Source: Amoebidium appalachense (taxonomy: Eukaryota; Ichthyosporea). Taken from it: a DNA stretch of 64,000 nt. Made by a program: the position numbers and the translations under genes. This document shows, in pieces, positions 40,827-51,582 of the stretch. A model generated the notes under the pieces. That model saw nothing but the letters and a program-made list of their open reading frames with translations, did not search any database and was not told where the DNA came from. The DNA is taken from positions 10,168,001 to 10,232,000 of the forward strand of contig CAVNZM010000007.1 in NCBI GenBank assembly GCA_963693365.1. The letters are read 5' to 3'. How positions within the stretch are numbered: the first letter of the stretch is position 1; each line of letters opens with the position of its first letter.

Positions 40827-42091
40827 CCGCCCTCCCCTCTCCACACACACACACGCACGCACACACTTCCCACCCCTTAGTGCTGGTGCTCTTCTTCTGC
40901 CGGATGCATATACTCATTGCTTGTTCTTTGCAAGGTCTGGCTTTGTGTTGTCCTCGGCAAATGTATACTATATCGATACCAATATCATCTCCATAAAAAG
41001 TTGCGGCAAAAAAAACATAACCATCAATATTTCACACCCTAGTCACGCACCACTTGCGGCACCAATGATCACGGTGCATGTACACTGAGAGCTTGCACTC
41101 CGAGTCTCCGGGGCAGCTGGCACGTACTGACGGTGCCTGGGCTGCTATGAACTTCTCACACCCATCGCGACCGCGTGCATGCTTTCTCTCGTGGCGGCTC
41201 TACGGTCCCGAGAGTCCAGTGTTCGCTGTGTGTGAGAGGAAAAATACGAGTCACCTACTGGTGACAGCCGGGGCAGCAGCATTTAGCGATTTTTTTTTGG
41301 TATATTCACAATACTACCCTTTTCTTTTTCTTTATGTGCAAGGCCTCAGTTGGTGCCGTACGCCCGCGTGGGCCGCGATTGCCAATGTGAACTGCGGAAA
41401 TGATGGCATGCACACATGTGCACATTCTGGTAAGGCATACATGTGCACAGGCAAATATGGCAAATTTACAATCTCCTTGATTGAGGGCTGATATTACTTG
41501 TTTTCCGTTATTTATTTTTCTTTTTCGTGTTATATTAGTTTCCATATTGCTTATACCATGATCATGATCCTGTCATCCCTGCACGACTGCACTGATTCTG
41601 CCACTGATCATGAAGATTAGAACTTGCACGAGCGTCAGTTCATCGGTCCTCAGAGAAGTTTTCAAGTGAGTCGGAAAATAGATAGTTTGCCACGTCATGG
41701 ATAACTGGTTGTCTTCCCGGCCCATTATGTACCCGATTGAGATATTGGGTTAGATAACTGGTACGTGCGCTGCCAAGTTAGCCCACAGGGTTTGCATTTG
41801 ATGCCAACAACTTCGTACAGGAAACCTCATTCCATTGTTCTACCGGTTTCTACAACATTACTACACCCGGAAAATATTTCAAAAATCCCGAAAACTACAA
41901 CATCACAATCCTGATTACTAAGCTAGTAGGGGGTACTTGACGCCAGTATAGTACGTAATGGATGGTAAAATAAAACCAAGGAGCAAACTTGGCTGGAGCA
42001 CCTTGACCATGGTCGGTTCGGGTCGGTCTCGGACACCGGTACATGACATTGACATCTGATCAGTAAATAATTCAGAGCAAATTGGTATGTG
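38554..42091. other. Intergenic region without a supported gene
   Basis: Unique AT-leaning sequence to 39,205, a G run at 39,209-39,226, GT/CG-rich sequence at 39,430-39,600, C run 39,765-39,779 and (ACC)n near 39,826-39,848. A G run (40,164-40,190) faces a C run (40,235-40,271) and could pair as a hairpin. C runs at 40,500-40,640 and (CA)n at 40,640-40,830 follow, then unique sequence. A 137-codon frame at 41,078-41,491 has no family resemblance. Confidence 0.65.
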
Positions 42092-42101
42092 GCATTCAAG
42101 T
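42092..42101. repeat. LINE target-site duplication, left copy
   Basis: GCATTCAAGT immediately before the LINE. The same ten bases follow its 3' end at 46,715-46,724. Confidence 0.85.
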
Positions 42102-42198
42102 ACTTTCTCTACTTAGGCACTTTCTCTACTTAGGCATCGGCCTTTACTTAGGCATCCACCTCTACTTAGGCCCCTTGAGGGGCAGCTAGAACCCACCC

Positions 42199-43344
42199 AT
42201 GGCGTCTCAGGATGCATCCTTGTCCCCGGACCCTCCTGGGACACCGCCTGGGAGCCGCAAACGTGATACACGGGATGGAGAATCCCCAGATAAGAGGCTA
42301 ACTAAACTGAGCCGAGCGGAACAGGTTCCCTTTCCCGAGGTTAAAGCGCCACCGGCCGTGCCGCCAGCAAGTAGTTTTATTTCGAAAGAACAACTGCACT
42401 TGATACCCGAGAAGGCTAGGTAAGCCGTGCTCAAACTTATGGCGCATCATGAGCAGCTCCGCACCCAAGTCTCCGACTTAACAACCCAAGTAGCTGAGTA
42501 TAAAGCCAAACAGGACCACACAGACCTCCTTGTTCAGCAAATGGAGACGCGCTTACGGCAGCTGGAAGCTGACCGGGCAACCCCCACCGGCCCTGCCCAC
42601 GCGGGCCCGGCCCCTGCAGCACAGGCAACCCCCGATGGGTTACCCACCCCCCCGGGGTCTCCCAAGTTCATACCCACAACGAATCCTAAGGTGTACCGCA
42701 CTACGGTGGACGCCAAGACCGTGTACGTGTCCGAGAAAGTCAAAACGTATGCCGAGTCGGTGGCCCAGACCCACGGGGCTACCCAGGCTTTGGCAGCCCT
42801 TGCCGCAGCGTCAGCACTGCACCCAACCCGCCGCCCTCGGGTGGCGTCTGACCCTGCCCCTCAGGGTACCGACGAGTCCGAGTTGACCACTGCAGCCTTC
42901 ACCTTGGTGCCGGCCAACATCAGCACCATGCGTGACCGTCTTTACACCCTCGGTGTCCTCAACCGAATGATTCCCGACATGCTCTTCATTGGCCGTCGCT
43001 ACACAGTGTTCATTGTGCGTGCCGGCTACCGTGATACCCTCATAAACATCATCCAACGTGCTACCGACGCCACCTTTCTCGCAGACTTCGATCCTACGGC
43101 TCCCTACAACACCACACTTAACCGTGTTGATGCAGAGGCCGCTGCCCGGGCCTCTTGGCAACGCCGGGTGCTTGCAAGAATGGCCAACGCCCATGCATGG
43201 GCTGTCAAGGCAGCCACACTTTACCCGGCACACGACAGCCGGGCCAAAACAGCAGCTGAGGTGCGTGCCTACTGGGAGGCTCAGCACGTGCAGGTCTTCA
43301 GCAAGCCCTACGACCCCACCGCCGCACCAGCCAACTCCCAGTAA
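42199..43344 (+). pseudogene. LINE ORF1, interrupted by one stop
   Basis: One frame of 382 codons from ATG 42,199 to TAA 43,344 with a single internal TAA at 42,421-42,423. The N-terminal part is Pro/Ser-rich and disordered. After the stop comes a heptad-like segment (HEQLRTQVSDLTTQVAEY), a Pro/Ala linker, and a C-terminal domain (about residues 215-370) of the size of the RNA-binding domains of LINE ORF1 proteins. No zinc knuckle seen. Internal re-initiation at the Met shortly after the stop (42,439) could still give a shortened product. Confidence 0.85.
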
Positions 43345-43346
43345 GC

Positions 43347-46300
43347 ATGCTCTCCTTTCTTTTCTGGAATGCTCGTAGTCTAAATAAGAGTAAAGCACAG
43401 TTTCTTCTTTCGTTACCCCAACAGGAGTTCCCGTTTATTGTTGTCGCAGAAACGTGGTGGCGAGACCACGCCACACTCCGTCGGTCTGGACGGCTCGTCG
43501 GCGAGTCTACTCAGCCTGTGGGCCACAAGCCTCACTCCGGCATAGTGTTCATCGCCGCCTACCACTTTGTTAACCACTGTTCAGTTATAGCACGTACAAT
43601 ACACACACTCACCATCTCAGTTTGTGGCCATATATGCACTTTTGTTTATTTTCCACCTAGCCTTCCACTTCTAGCACTTAAACACGAGCTTAACACCATC
43701 GCCCCACATAACCCCACACTAGTGTTAGGAGACTTTAATAGCCCGCTAACTACCACCCCACACCCCCTACACGGCCACCCACAGGCCCTACTTAAACCCA
43801 ACCACCCACGCACGCCAACCTTTCACACTTTTGTTACAGCCTTACGCCTTACTCTTCCATCTGTAGTACAAGAACACCGCACGGACTGGGGGGCAGCCTC
43901 TGGTCCTTGCACCTTACACATACACCACAACCTACACCCCCCACCGTCAGACCACCTACCTATAGTCTTTCGCACTACACTTAGCCGTTCTACGCCGTCA
44001 CCACAACACACTTACAGACTTAACGTACGCGAACTTAAAAGCCAGCGCGGCCAAGCAGACACTCGCTTCTTTTTCGAGACGGTGCAACCGAGTCTATTAT
44101 CGCTTGTGCGTGATGGACGCCAAACCCCACTACGCACCGACCAGACCTTCATCGATAGCGTCTGGTCTACAGTACGAGAAACCTTGTGGGACATAGGTGA
44201 ATATGCCTGTTTAGGTGCCCAAGTTTACCCACAAGCACGAACTACACACACTCGCGGCCCTCGAGCGGAGGCTGCCTTACGTAAGCCTCTACCGTATCAC
44301 ATGCTATTGGGTAATATTCGGAAGATTGATCGCGGCGATCATTCGATTCGAATAACGGCCGACCCGTCATCCGACCCGGAATCTGCAACCGATTCCTTTT
44401 ACGGCACCCTGTTTAAACGTAACCCGACATGTATGGCCACGGACCTGGGGCAGGCGCCCCCTCCTGTTTTTGTTCCACCCTCCGACACACCACCACCACC
44501 ACACACGGCGTGGCCAGCGGGGCCGGCTGAGTTTGGGGCGGAATTGGGGGAACTTTTTACCCCAGATGCGGTATGGCAGTTAGTCTCCCGTTACCCGTCC
44601 CGCAAAGCGTGCGGGCCGGACGGCATCCCTATGGCACTACTTAAGGTACTCATCCCACCCCGACCCGAGAAAGACGAAAAGCGTGGCCCGCCGCCACCAC
44701 TTACATGTATTCTTAGCGAGTTGTTTAGCTGGTATTCTGATGTCGGTAAAGTGCCCTCGGAGTGGCTAGCCACCTTAGTGTTTCCCATCAAGAAAACGGT
44801 TGCACAGGGTCCCATCCACGAATTTCGCCCTATCACCCTTACGTCCGTTTTTCGCCGATTATTCGAAAGTGGCCTTTTACAGGCCTTTTCCCGTAACCCC
44901 ACCCTTAAGCAGGCTTCCCAGCTGAGCCCTCTTCAGGCGGCGTTTCGGCATCGACACTCATGTTACGCACAAATCCTCACTCTACATAATGCAACTCAAA
45001 GTGATACCGAGCACCTCGTATTTATCGATTTTAAGAACGCGTACGACACGGTCGACCTCCCTCGCCTGTGGGCCAAGTTAGCCACTCGCGGTGTCCCATT
45101 CCAAATGGGTCGGCTACTGGAAGCTATGTTTACGTTTACACGCGGACGAGCGGTGGTTAATGGGCGGCTATCCCCAGGGTTTACCCGCACGCGCGGGGTA
45201 CTTCAAGGGTCCCTGCTAAGTCCTCTTCTTTTCAACCTGTATATTGATGATTTAGCCGACACTCTTTCTGCGGCACAAATTGACGGGGGGTTGCCATCCC
45301 AGGCTCCTCCCGCCCTCTTTTTTGCCGACGATATTGTGCTTATGTCATCCGATCCTCTCGAACTACGGCAATACATTCGTGTGGTTGAACATTGGTGCCA
45401 GCGCAACGATATGCAGATTAATGTCAAAAAGTGTGCCCTTTTATCAAAATCGATACCGGCATGGGACGACGTTTGTATTTTCGGCAGTCCCCTCCCTCGC
45501 CCAATCGAATACAAGTATTTGGGGATTCCGGTGGACGAATGGGGCATATGTTTCAAACGGATGATCGACCGTCGGGTGGAGAGTGCAGGCAGGTGTCTTC
45601 GGTTATTTCGGGATGTGTATCTTGCTTCTCTTTCTCATACTATGTCCACCTATACAATCGTCTTAGTATATTTCGCACATATATTCGCCCTTTGTCGGAA
45701 TACGGGTTGCCCTTACTAGCTATGGCACCCCCTTATACTGTTACTAATGTCCTCAAATCATTAGATGATTTCCATTACACAACTTGTTGTATGTTTCTCA
45801 CTGGTCTTTCCACACCTATCCCTAGACGCCTTTTTGATTCTCTCTACGCACTCACACCACCATCACAACGCGTACACGAATTAGCCCTTAAATTTCACGA
45901 GCACATCACCCGCCTGTCCGCTTGTGCCCCGGACCACCCGCTCTTCCGGCTACACGCATCCCCGCCGGATTCGCCCCTGTACCTCTTCCCTTCCCCATCG
46001 TCTCTGCCCATTGCCGAGCGCTATGTGGAATGGCTGGCGACCCCCCCGGAGGTACGGCTAGATCATAGTGTGAATATGAATAGTTTCAAGTCTATGGCTG
46101 ATAGATATCTTTTTACTCTACGTGTTGAGTCCCTTCCGGTGTTAGGACCGCACAAACACCAACTACTAGTAGCCTATATGGCGGATACGGTTAGAGAGTC
46201 TCGTTCATACATAGATTCGTTTATTCGTAATGTGGTGTGGTGTAAAAACGCAAAGATGATTATGGCTTGGCGGTGTAATCGGTTTCTGGTGTCTCCTGCT

Positions 46301-46552
46301 CGTATGTGTAATATGTGTGGGGGGCGGTTTACTCGCGGCTGCATATCTATCAATAAATGCAACCTGTTAGCTAATGTATTAGAACCGGAGGTTATTGGCG
46401 GTTTTATTCTCTTTTCTTCATCTCTTCCTCAATATATCCGTTTTAAGATGACTATCCTAGATCACCTTATTAATGCTGCACAGTATGATATTGTGATCCG
46501 GTGCCTTAACTTTCTGTCGGAGCTACCGATGCTAGCATCTGCTTACCCATAA
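43347..46552 (+). pseudogene. LINE ORF2: endonuclease-reverse transcriptase, frameshifted
   Basis: Starts two bases after the ORF1 stop. Endonuclease motifs: FWNAR (Asn8), VAETWW (Glu35), LVLGDFN (Asp129, Asn131) and SDHLP (Asp202, His203). Reverse transcriptase: RKACGPDGIP, EFRPITLTS, FIDFKNAYDTVD, GVLQGSLLSPLLFNLYIDDL and the catalytic FADD (Asp661, Asp662). The frame stays open to 45,719, but homology-like sequence (YIRPLSEYGLPLL) continues in another frame from about 45,600-45,660 to the stop at 46,552. A one-base frameshift therefore lies in that interval. The C-terminus has a CNMC...C...C cluster typical of the Cys-rich tail of many LINE ORF2 proteins. Confidence 0.93.
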
Positions 46553-46714
46553 TATGTAATAGGGGTGTCAGATCCTACGATGGCGCTCATTGTTGCCTAG
46601 CATGTACATATGTCACTGGCTGCATTTGATTGGCTGTGCTGGAAAACGCAGTAGGCCGTCGAATGTGGCTGGGCCTCCGGCAATGTCCACGCAATAAAAA
46701 GTGTGTAAACCCCC
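46553..46714 (+). other. LINE 3' UTR
   Basis: 162 bp from the ORF2 stop to the 3' terminus. Contains AATAAA at about 46,693 and ends GTGTGTAAACCCCC. The same segment is found inverted at 48,971-49,200. Confidence 0.85.
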
Positions 46715-46724
46715 GCATTCAAGT
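46715..46724. repeat. LINE target-site duplication, right copy
   Basis: GCATTCAAGT, identical to 42,092-42,101. Confidence 0.85.
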
Positions 46725-47435
46725 CCCACATGCATAATTGCACATACGGCATCCGATCAGCCATCATATGATGCGATGCACAGTGAGTGACCCGACAGTT
46801 ACCGTATGGTGCGGTGCACGTGCATGTATTGGGTCTGGCCCTTCAGGTTGTACCGTGCATGCGTTTTGGGCATATACCAATAAAGGCCTCCTATATACAA
46901 ACAATAGGAGACCTTGGCATATATGTTTGCACACGCGCACCCGGTTTTGCAAATCCACGTGTTGTAACTTTGTTTGGTACATATATGAATCATGCATGAT
47001 ATGCATCGCTGGTATAGCGCCGGGCATGCCAGTGGGCCGCGCGTGCAAGACACGTCCAAATATAGCAGAACTGATAATACATTATGTGGACTTAATATTA
47101 GCAATTCTGCCCTAAATTACAGTGTGAGGCACGCAAAGCGGCCTTTTCTTTCTTTCTTTCTTTCTTTCCTCTTTTCTTTTGTCAGGCGGGCAGTGGGGTA
47201 TGTAGGCATAGAATTCTTGCATTATTTGCTTCTGTGATTGGATATTGACACGTTTGATATAGCCAATCAGCAGTGCCGCAAGCACTTGCGTTCGAAAAAT
47301 AGATCTGTTCTAAGGAGTATTTTAGTTCGACCCTAACACTGTTTGGAAAACCAACAAAGGGAACGGTTTTTGTGTTATGTACACAACTAACACAAGATCA
47401 TGGGGTATTATACCAAGCCCAATGCATGACTCACA
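46725..47435. other. Intergenic, nothing recognised
   Basis: Unique sequence. A (TTTC)n stretch lies near 47,146-47,180. Several short open frames on both strands show no family features. Confidence 0.6.
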
Positions 47436-48130
47436 TTGTATTCAATCAGTTTTGAACACAAACAAAGCACATTTCTGCACTACACAATAAGTATGCTGTA
47501 CACAGTAGTTGAGTGTCTACGCCTAAGGGTAGGTAAAGTTATCCCGTCTATCTTCGGGATAATCAGGTATAAGTTTCTTTCTCGTTCTGATAGAGAAATC
47601 AAAGGTAAACCTCAGTCGGCATGTGTTATGTTCCTTAGGCAACACCGTACTGCTCATTATCGCTTTTTGGGAGCTTTGGCAGGATACATTTCTCCTGCTG
47701 TCCGTATGGATACCACCCTAGTAGATAAGTCTGTATGGTGCTCTGATGTTGATATTGCCTGGGAAGTTGTGCAGTGGCGCTGCGTGTAATTCTTGTTTTC
47801 ATCGATATCGCTGCTGGTGCTCCTTTTGTGCTGACCTTTTTAATCGCAAGCATGTTGATAGGTGTGAATTTTTATGTCGCGTTTTACCTCTTTCCCTACG
47901 GGTATCTGCTACACTAGCTGGCAATGTGAACACTTTAGACTTTTTGTTGAATTCTGTTGGTCGTCACATTGAGTATTAATATGATTTTCACACAGTGTTC
48001 AGGTATCTCAGTATGCACTTGTTACTGGATAACTCGTGAAGTTTTTATTGTCTTCTCAGTATGCCGTGCATACTTGCATATCTTTCCGTCGAATAAATCC
48101 AGTCAAAAGAAAAAATAATAATCAGGCGGC
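47436..48130 (+). pseudogene. 5'-truncated remnant of a related LINE
   Basis: Frame 47,436-47,789 followed in another frame by CNSCFHRYRCWCSFCADLFN and RKHVDRC, a Cys/His-rich end of the type seen at the C-terminus of LINE ORF2 proteins, closing at 47,979. AATAAA follows at about 48,094. The sequence differs clearly from the full-length LINE at 42,102, so it would be a different subfamily. Broken by at least one frameshift near 47,770-47,790. Confidence 0.5.
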
Positions 48131-48634
48131 CTCGGGATATGTGATATATCCGGGATGGCAATGTTTGGATAGATCCATTTGATAATCAGGGGAAACTTGA
48201 TAGACGATCTATCCAGGAAGGGTGGATATATCCCGTTTCAACTGGTCGGGATAAATTGGCATATCCTTGTTCGCTGGGGTACTCATCCATTTACATTTTT
48301 GGCAGTCGGCTGGCGCCAAAATGATAAATAACCAATCGATTTGCAGAAATAAGTCTCCAGAGATGATAGGGACTCGGAGGCTACGTTGTTTACTAAGATA
48401 CGCCTTTGAAAAAATATTCGGAATTTCGAAGGAGGACGTAAATTTCAAAGCCTATTAAGCGCTATGCTATTTATCGGCGAATAATAATAACATCAATGTA
48501 CCAAAATGAAGGGAGGCTAATAATTATGAAAACACTATCAATTAATGCTTATTGCATGATATTCCTTGCGTTCCAAACAATGCATTTACTTGCATAATAA
48601 ATACTATACAGGGCAGCCTCCCGCCGGGCCTCCC

Positions 48635-48678
<44 letters not shown>

Positions 48679-48970
48679 CCGGCCTCCTCCCGCGCCGGCG
48701 CCGGCGCCCCCTGCACACGCTGTCTTGATGAACCAATATTCATATGGAGCTTCTAATTAATAGCATCTTTTTATAAAGTGACAAAGACACCCAAATGTAC
48801 ATGTACAGGCATATAATATGGTATGCATACATAGCCTCTAGCACTGGGATAATCGATCATCGGATATTTAGGCCGTCCTCGGAGAAAAGTGATATATCCG
48901 CGGATAGATAGGGCCCCCAGGGATAGATGATCGGGATATTTAGGTCCCAGATTTTGAGAGTCTCCGGATA
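48131..48970. other. AT-rich region with GATATATCC motifs
   Basis: Repeated GATATATCC/GGATAGAT-type motifs at 48,135-48,265 and 48,850-48,970 in both orientations suggest old mobile-element debris. Between them are unique sequence and one long C run at 48,638-48,676 flanked by CCGGCC-rich bases. No gene. Confidence 0.6.
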
Positions 48971-49448
48971 GGGGTTTACACACTTTTTATTGCGTGTGTG
49001 ACACTGCCGGAGGCCCAGCCGTCCACATTCGACGGCCTACTGCGTTTTCCAGCGCAGCCAATCAAATGCAGCCAGTGACATATGTATGGCTGGGCCTCCG
49101 GTAATGTCCACGCAATAAAAAGTGTGTAAACCCCCATATGTACATGCTAGGCAACAATGAGCGCCATCGTAGTATATGACACCCCTATTACATATTATGG
49201 GTATGCAGAGGCTAGCATCGGTAGCTCCGAAAGAAAGTTAAGGCACCGGATCACAATATCATACTGTGCAGCATTAATAAGGTGATCTAGGATAGTCATC
49301 TTAAAACGGATAAATTGAGGAAGAGAGGAAGAAAAGAGAATAAAACCGCCAATAACCTCCGGTTCTAATACATTAGCTAACAGGTTGCACTTATTGATAG
49401 ATATGCAGCCGCGAGTAAACCGCCCCCCACACATATTACACATACGAG
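48971..49448 (-). mobile_element. Inverted 5'-truncated LINE copy
   Basis: Reverse complement of the 3' end of the LINE at 42,102: the last 82 codons of ORF2 (one visible Tyr-to-Phe change) and the 3' UTR, ending GTGTGTAAACCCC at 48,971. The 5' truncation is near 49,448. It is interrupted by a 49-bp nested insertion at 49,087-49,135. Confidence 0.92.
49087..49135 (+). mobile_element. 49-bp LINE 3' tip with 7-bp target-site duplication
   Basis: TGGCTGGGCCTCCGG... to ...GTGTGTAAACCCCC, the terminal 49 bases of the LINE family, inserted in the opposite orientation within the truncated copy. ATATGTA flanks it at 49,080-49,086 and 49,136-49,142. The uninterrupted sequence (ACATATGTACATG) is present in the full-length LINE, so the empty site is known. 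Confidence 0.9.
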
Positions 49449-50219
49449 GGATCTTTGATAATCAAGTCACTTTTGAGATAGATTTAAGATAGTGAGTAGG
49501 GATAATCAAGTCAAAAGAAAAAAATAATCAGGGAGGGTTTTGGGATAGATTTAGATTAGCCTATCTACGCGTGCCACGGTATGCATCTTTATGGCATTCT
49601 GTTTGAACGTGACTCATGAAAATAAATCAAAGAATTATCTGATTCCTGAATACTCGTGAATCTCCACAGCCAACCAAAACGTGCAAACACAATTTGAATA
49701 TACAAAACAAATGATATGCAACCAGTCATCGGTCGCCAAACACCGTTGCCTGCTAAGTCGATCTTGGAACTAAAGTTACGAGCTTATATAGGTGCTCCAC
49801 CCTCGCAAATAAACATAATGACATATATATAATAAATGGATAGTATCTATATTTATATGCATTGCAAAAATGGAGTTTTTAGCTCATATCGGTACCGACC
49901 TAATTTTGTTCGCGAACATTCCTTATCTCAGCAGCCAATCATACCTAATTCGGAGAGCAAATACATGGTTGCCGTCACTGGTTTTGTGGCCTTCATAAAA
50001 AAACGAGGCGAGGAATGGCATCACTTGCATTCACTGAAAAGCTTCGCCAAGACGGTAAATATCTCTGAAGACTTGTACAGAACCAGAACGGCAACACTGT
50101 CACTTCACACTTGCACTTGATATATCAAAGTGTTATACAGTACGAACTGACTTAGGACAAGTAGTCGAGTGAGGAGAACTAACGTTAGATCTAACAAATA
50201 CGAACGACAAGCAGAAACA
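49449..50219. other. 5' flank of the protease-like gene
   Basis: Contains AAGTCAAAAGAAAAAAATAATCAGG near 49,510, similar to the end of the LINE remnant at 48,105. Otherwise unique AT-rich sequence. A 94-codon frame at 49,836-50,120 has no support. The promoter and 5' UTR of the next gene presumably lie here. Confidence 0.5.
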
Positions 50220-50888
50220 ATGAGGCCATCACTATTGCCAATGGTTAGCAAGCAGCATGCTCGTGACTGGGGGCCATTTGAGGGAACCAATGTGCTATGG
50301 GGGGGTGCTGTACCTCATCCGTTGCTGGGCTTATCTGAAATTGACGGTCCGGAAGCTTCACTACACAGGTTGAACCTGAGTCCGTGGGCTCAGCATTGGT
50401 GTCGTGTAAGGGAGGGTTCGCAGGCACTTTCACGTGAGTTGAGCCAGGGGTCATTTGAAGGCACCTCAAGCAGTGGCAGTGATAGCAGCTATCAATACAG
50501 TACACGGCCTTCAGACATAAACGGAACAGTGCACATACCCATTAGGATAGCGTCTTCTACCAAGTCTTTTACACCCCCACCGGTACCAAAAACACATCTA
50601 CAGCAACATCCGGTAGTGACCCGAGCGGAAGAGCCAGAGAGGCAATGGCGACAACTGTACGCTCCACCGTTCAGCAAGGACATCGAGAAAAGGGAAGCTT
50701 GGAAGGAGGTGAATGGCAGCAAACCTTGGACCGTGCAGCCCCTACCCTGTGCACAAACACAGTTTCGGGACGGGCAGCATGCTTGCACTGCCATTGCAGC
50801 TGCGTTTGCCGTGTACTGGCTGCAGAGGCAAGAGGCAGGAATGGCTGAGACTACCCTGGAGAGACTGCTGTTTGAGGACGCGAGATTG
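50220..50888 (+). CDS. Protease-like gene exon 1
   Basis: Disordered N-terminus and the Cys box QFRDGQHACTAIAAAFAVYW. Donor GTAAGT; 223 codons. Confidence 0.8.
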
Positions 50889-51582
50889 GTAAGTAAAGTG
50901 GGCCATGTTTGTGCAGTGTGGAATGGATGTATGTGAAAGAAAACTAAATAGCTAATTAGCTGTCCGTGGCCTTGCGCAGTTCCGAATACCGCTCTCTAAA
51001 CCTCTTTAGGCGTTTTGCTTGTGTGAATTTGGATCGTGTTATTGGTGCACACGATTAATATCGCACTGCATGCAGACATGGATGAGTGTTGACGTGGGTT
51101 TTTCTTTACAGGTCATGCTGTCCGGAGTAAACTGGTACCGCCAGTGGAGAGACACAGCGCCAACAGCCAACAAGGGGTTTGCCAGCCTGGCCGGGTTGTA
51201 CGAAAGCAAGTCCGAGGCCAACCAACACCTCCACATAGCCGAGGAGGAGGCTGTAGGGGGCAACATACACACACAGGATCTTGGCAGGGCCGCTAACTTT
51301 ATGGGGGAAAGAGGCAACGGTGCTTGGGTGTTTGTCACCAGCCACGGTTTGACCGTCTCCGTTCTTGTAAGCAAAGGGAGATTTATCATCGTCGATTCGC
51401 ATCCACGAGAAGCGGATGGGTTTAGACCTCAGCAGGGCTCTTGTGGGAGCTCAAGCCGGCCTGGGTGTGTAGTGGTGTGTGAGGGCCAGGGTCAGTTTGT
51501 GGAGTTTATGAGGAGGTTTTATGAGGACGAGGCCGTGCTGTTTGAAAGCATTCCTGTCTACCTCAAGTGGGTGCAGGAGTAG
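50220..51582 (+). CDS. Predicted papain-fold cysteine protease-like protein, 2 exons
   Basis: Exons 50220-50888 and 51112-51582 (donor GTAAGT, acceptor CTTTACAG) join in phase 0 to 379 residues. ATG 50,220 is chosen because the upstream extension has only non-ATG codons. The N-terminal 170 residues are Ser/Pro-rich and probably disordered. The C-terminal 200 residues look folded. GQHACTAIA has Cys189 at a helix start, and after a beta-like run (AWVFVTSHGLTVSVLVSKGR) comes FIIVDSHPR with Asp318 and His320, then a closing FVEFMRRFY helix. Cys at a helix N-terminus plus a D-x-H on a late strand is the arrangement of viral-type deubiquitinase/deneddylase domains (peptidase C76-like) and some other papain-fold peptidases. 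The family assignment is inference from motif order only; substrate unknown. Poly(A) signals lie about 220 bp downstream. Confidence 0.7.
51112..51582 (+). CDS. Protease-like gene exon 2
   Basis: Remainder of the domain with the DSH motif; stop TAG at 51,580-51,582. Acceptor TTTCTTTACAG. Confidence 0.8.
   Translation, partial: VMLSGVNWYRQWRDTAPTANKGFASLAGLYESKSEANQHLHIAEEEAVGGNIHTQDLGRAANFMGERGNGAWVFVTSHGLTVSVLVSKGRFIIVDSHPREADGFRPQQGSCGSSSRPGCVVVCEGQGQFVEFMRRFYEDEAVLFESIPVYLKWVQE

Larger units (their letters stand above)
42102..46714 (+). mobile_element. Full-length non-LTR retrotransposon (LINE), about 4.6 kb
   Basis: Bounded by a 10-bp target-site duplication (GCATTCAAGT), so both ends are exact. 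The 5' leader contains four imperfect copies of CTACTTAGGCA-like sequence (42,102-42,175). Two ORFs follow: an ORF1 with a coiled-coil-like stretch and an ORF2 with AP-type endonuclease, reverse transcriptase and a Cys-rich C-terminus. The 3' UTR ends CGCAATAAAAAGTGTGTAAA followed by a C run, with no poly(A) tail. ORF1 has one in-frame stop and ORF2 one frameshift, so this copy is probably inactive as assembled. Clade not assigned. Confidence 0.93.

Noticed and set aside
41078-41491. 137-codon plus-strand gene
   Set aside because: Nothing recognisable and no flanking exons; likely a chance open frame.
49195-49443. Separate 82-codon gene on the minus strand
   Set aside because: It is the end of LINE ORF2 in an inverted truncated copy, nearly identical to 46,307-46,552.
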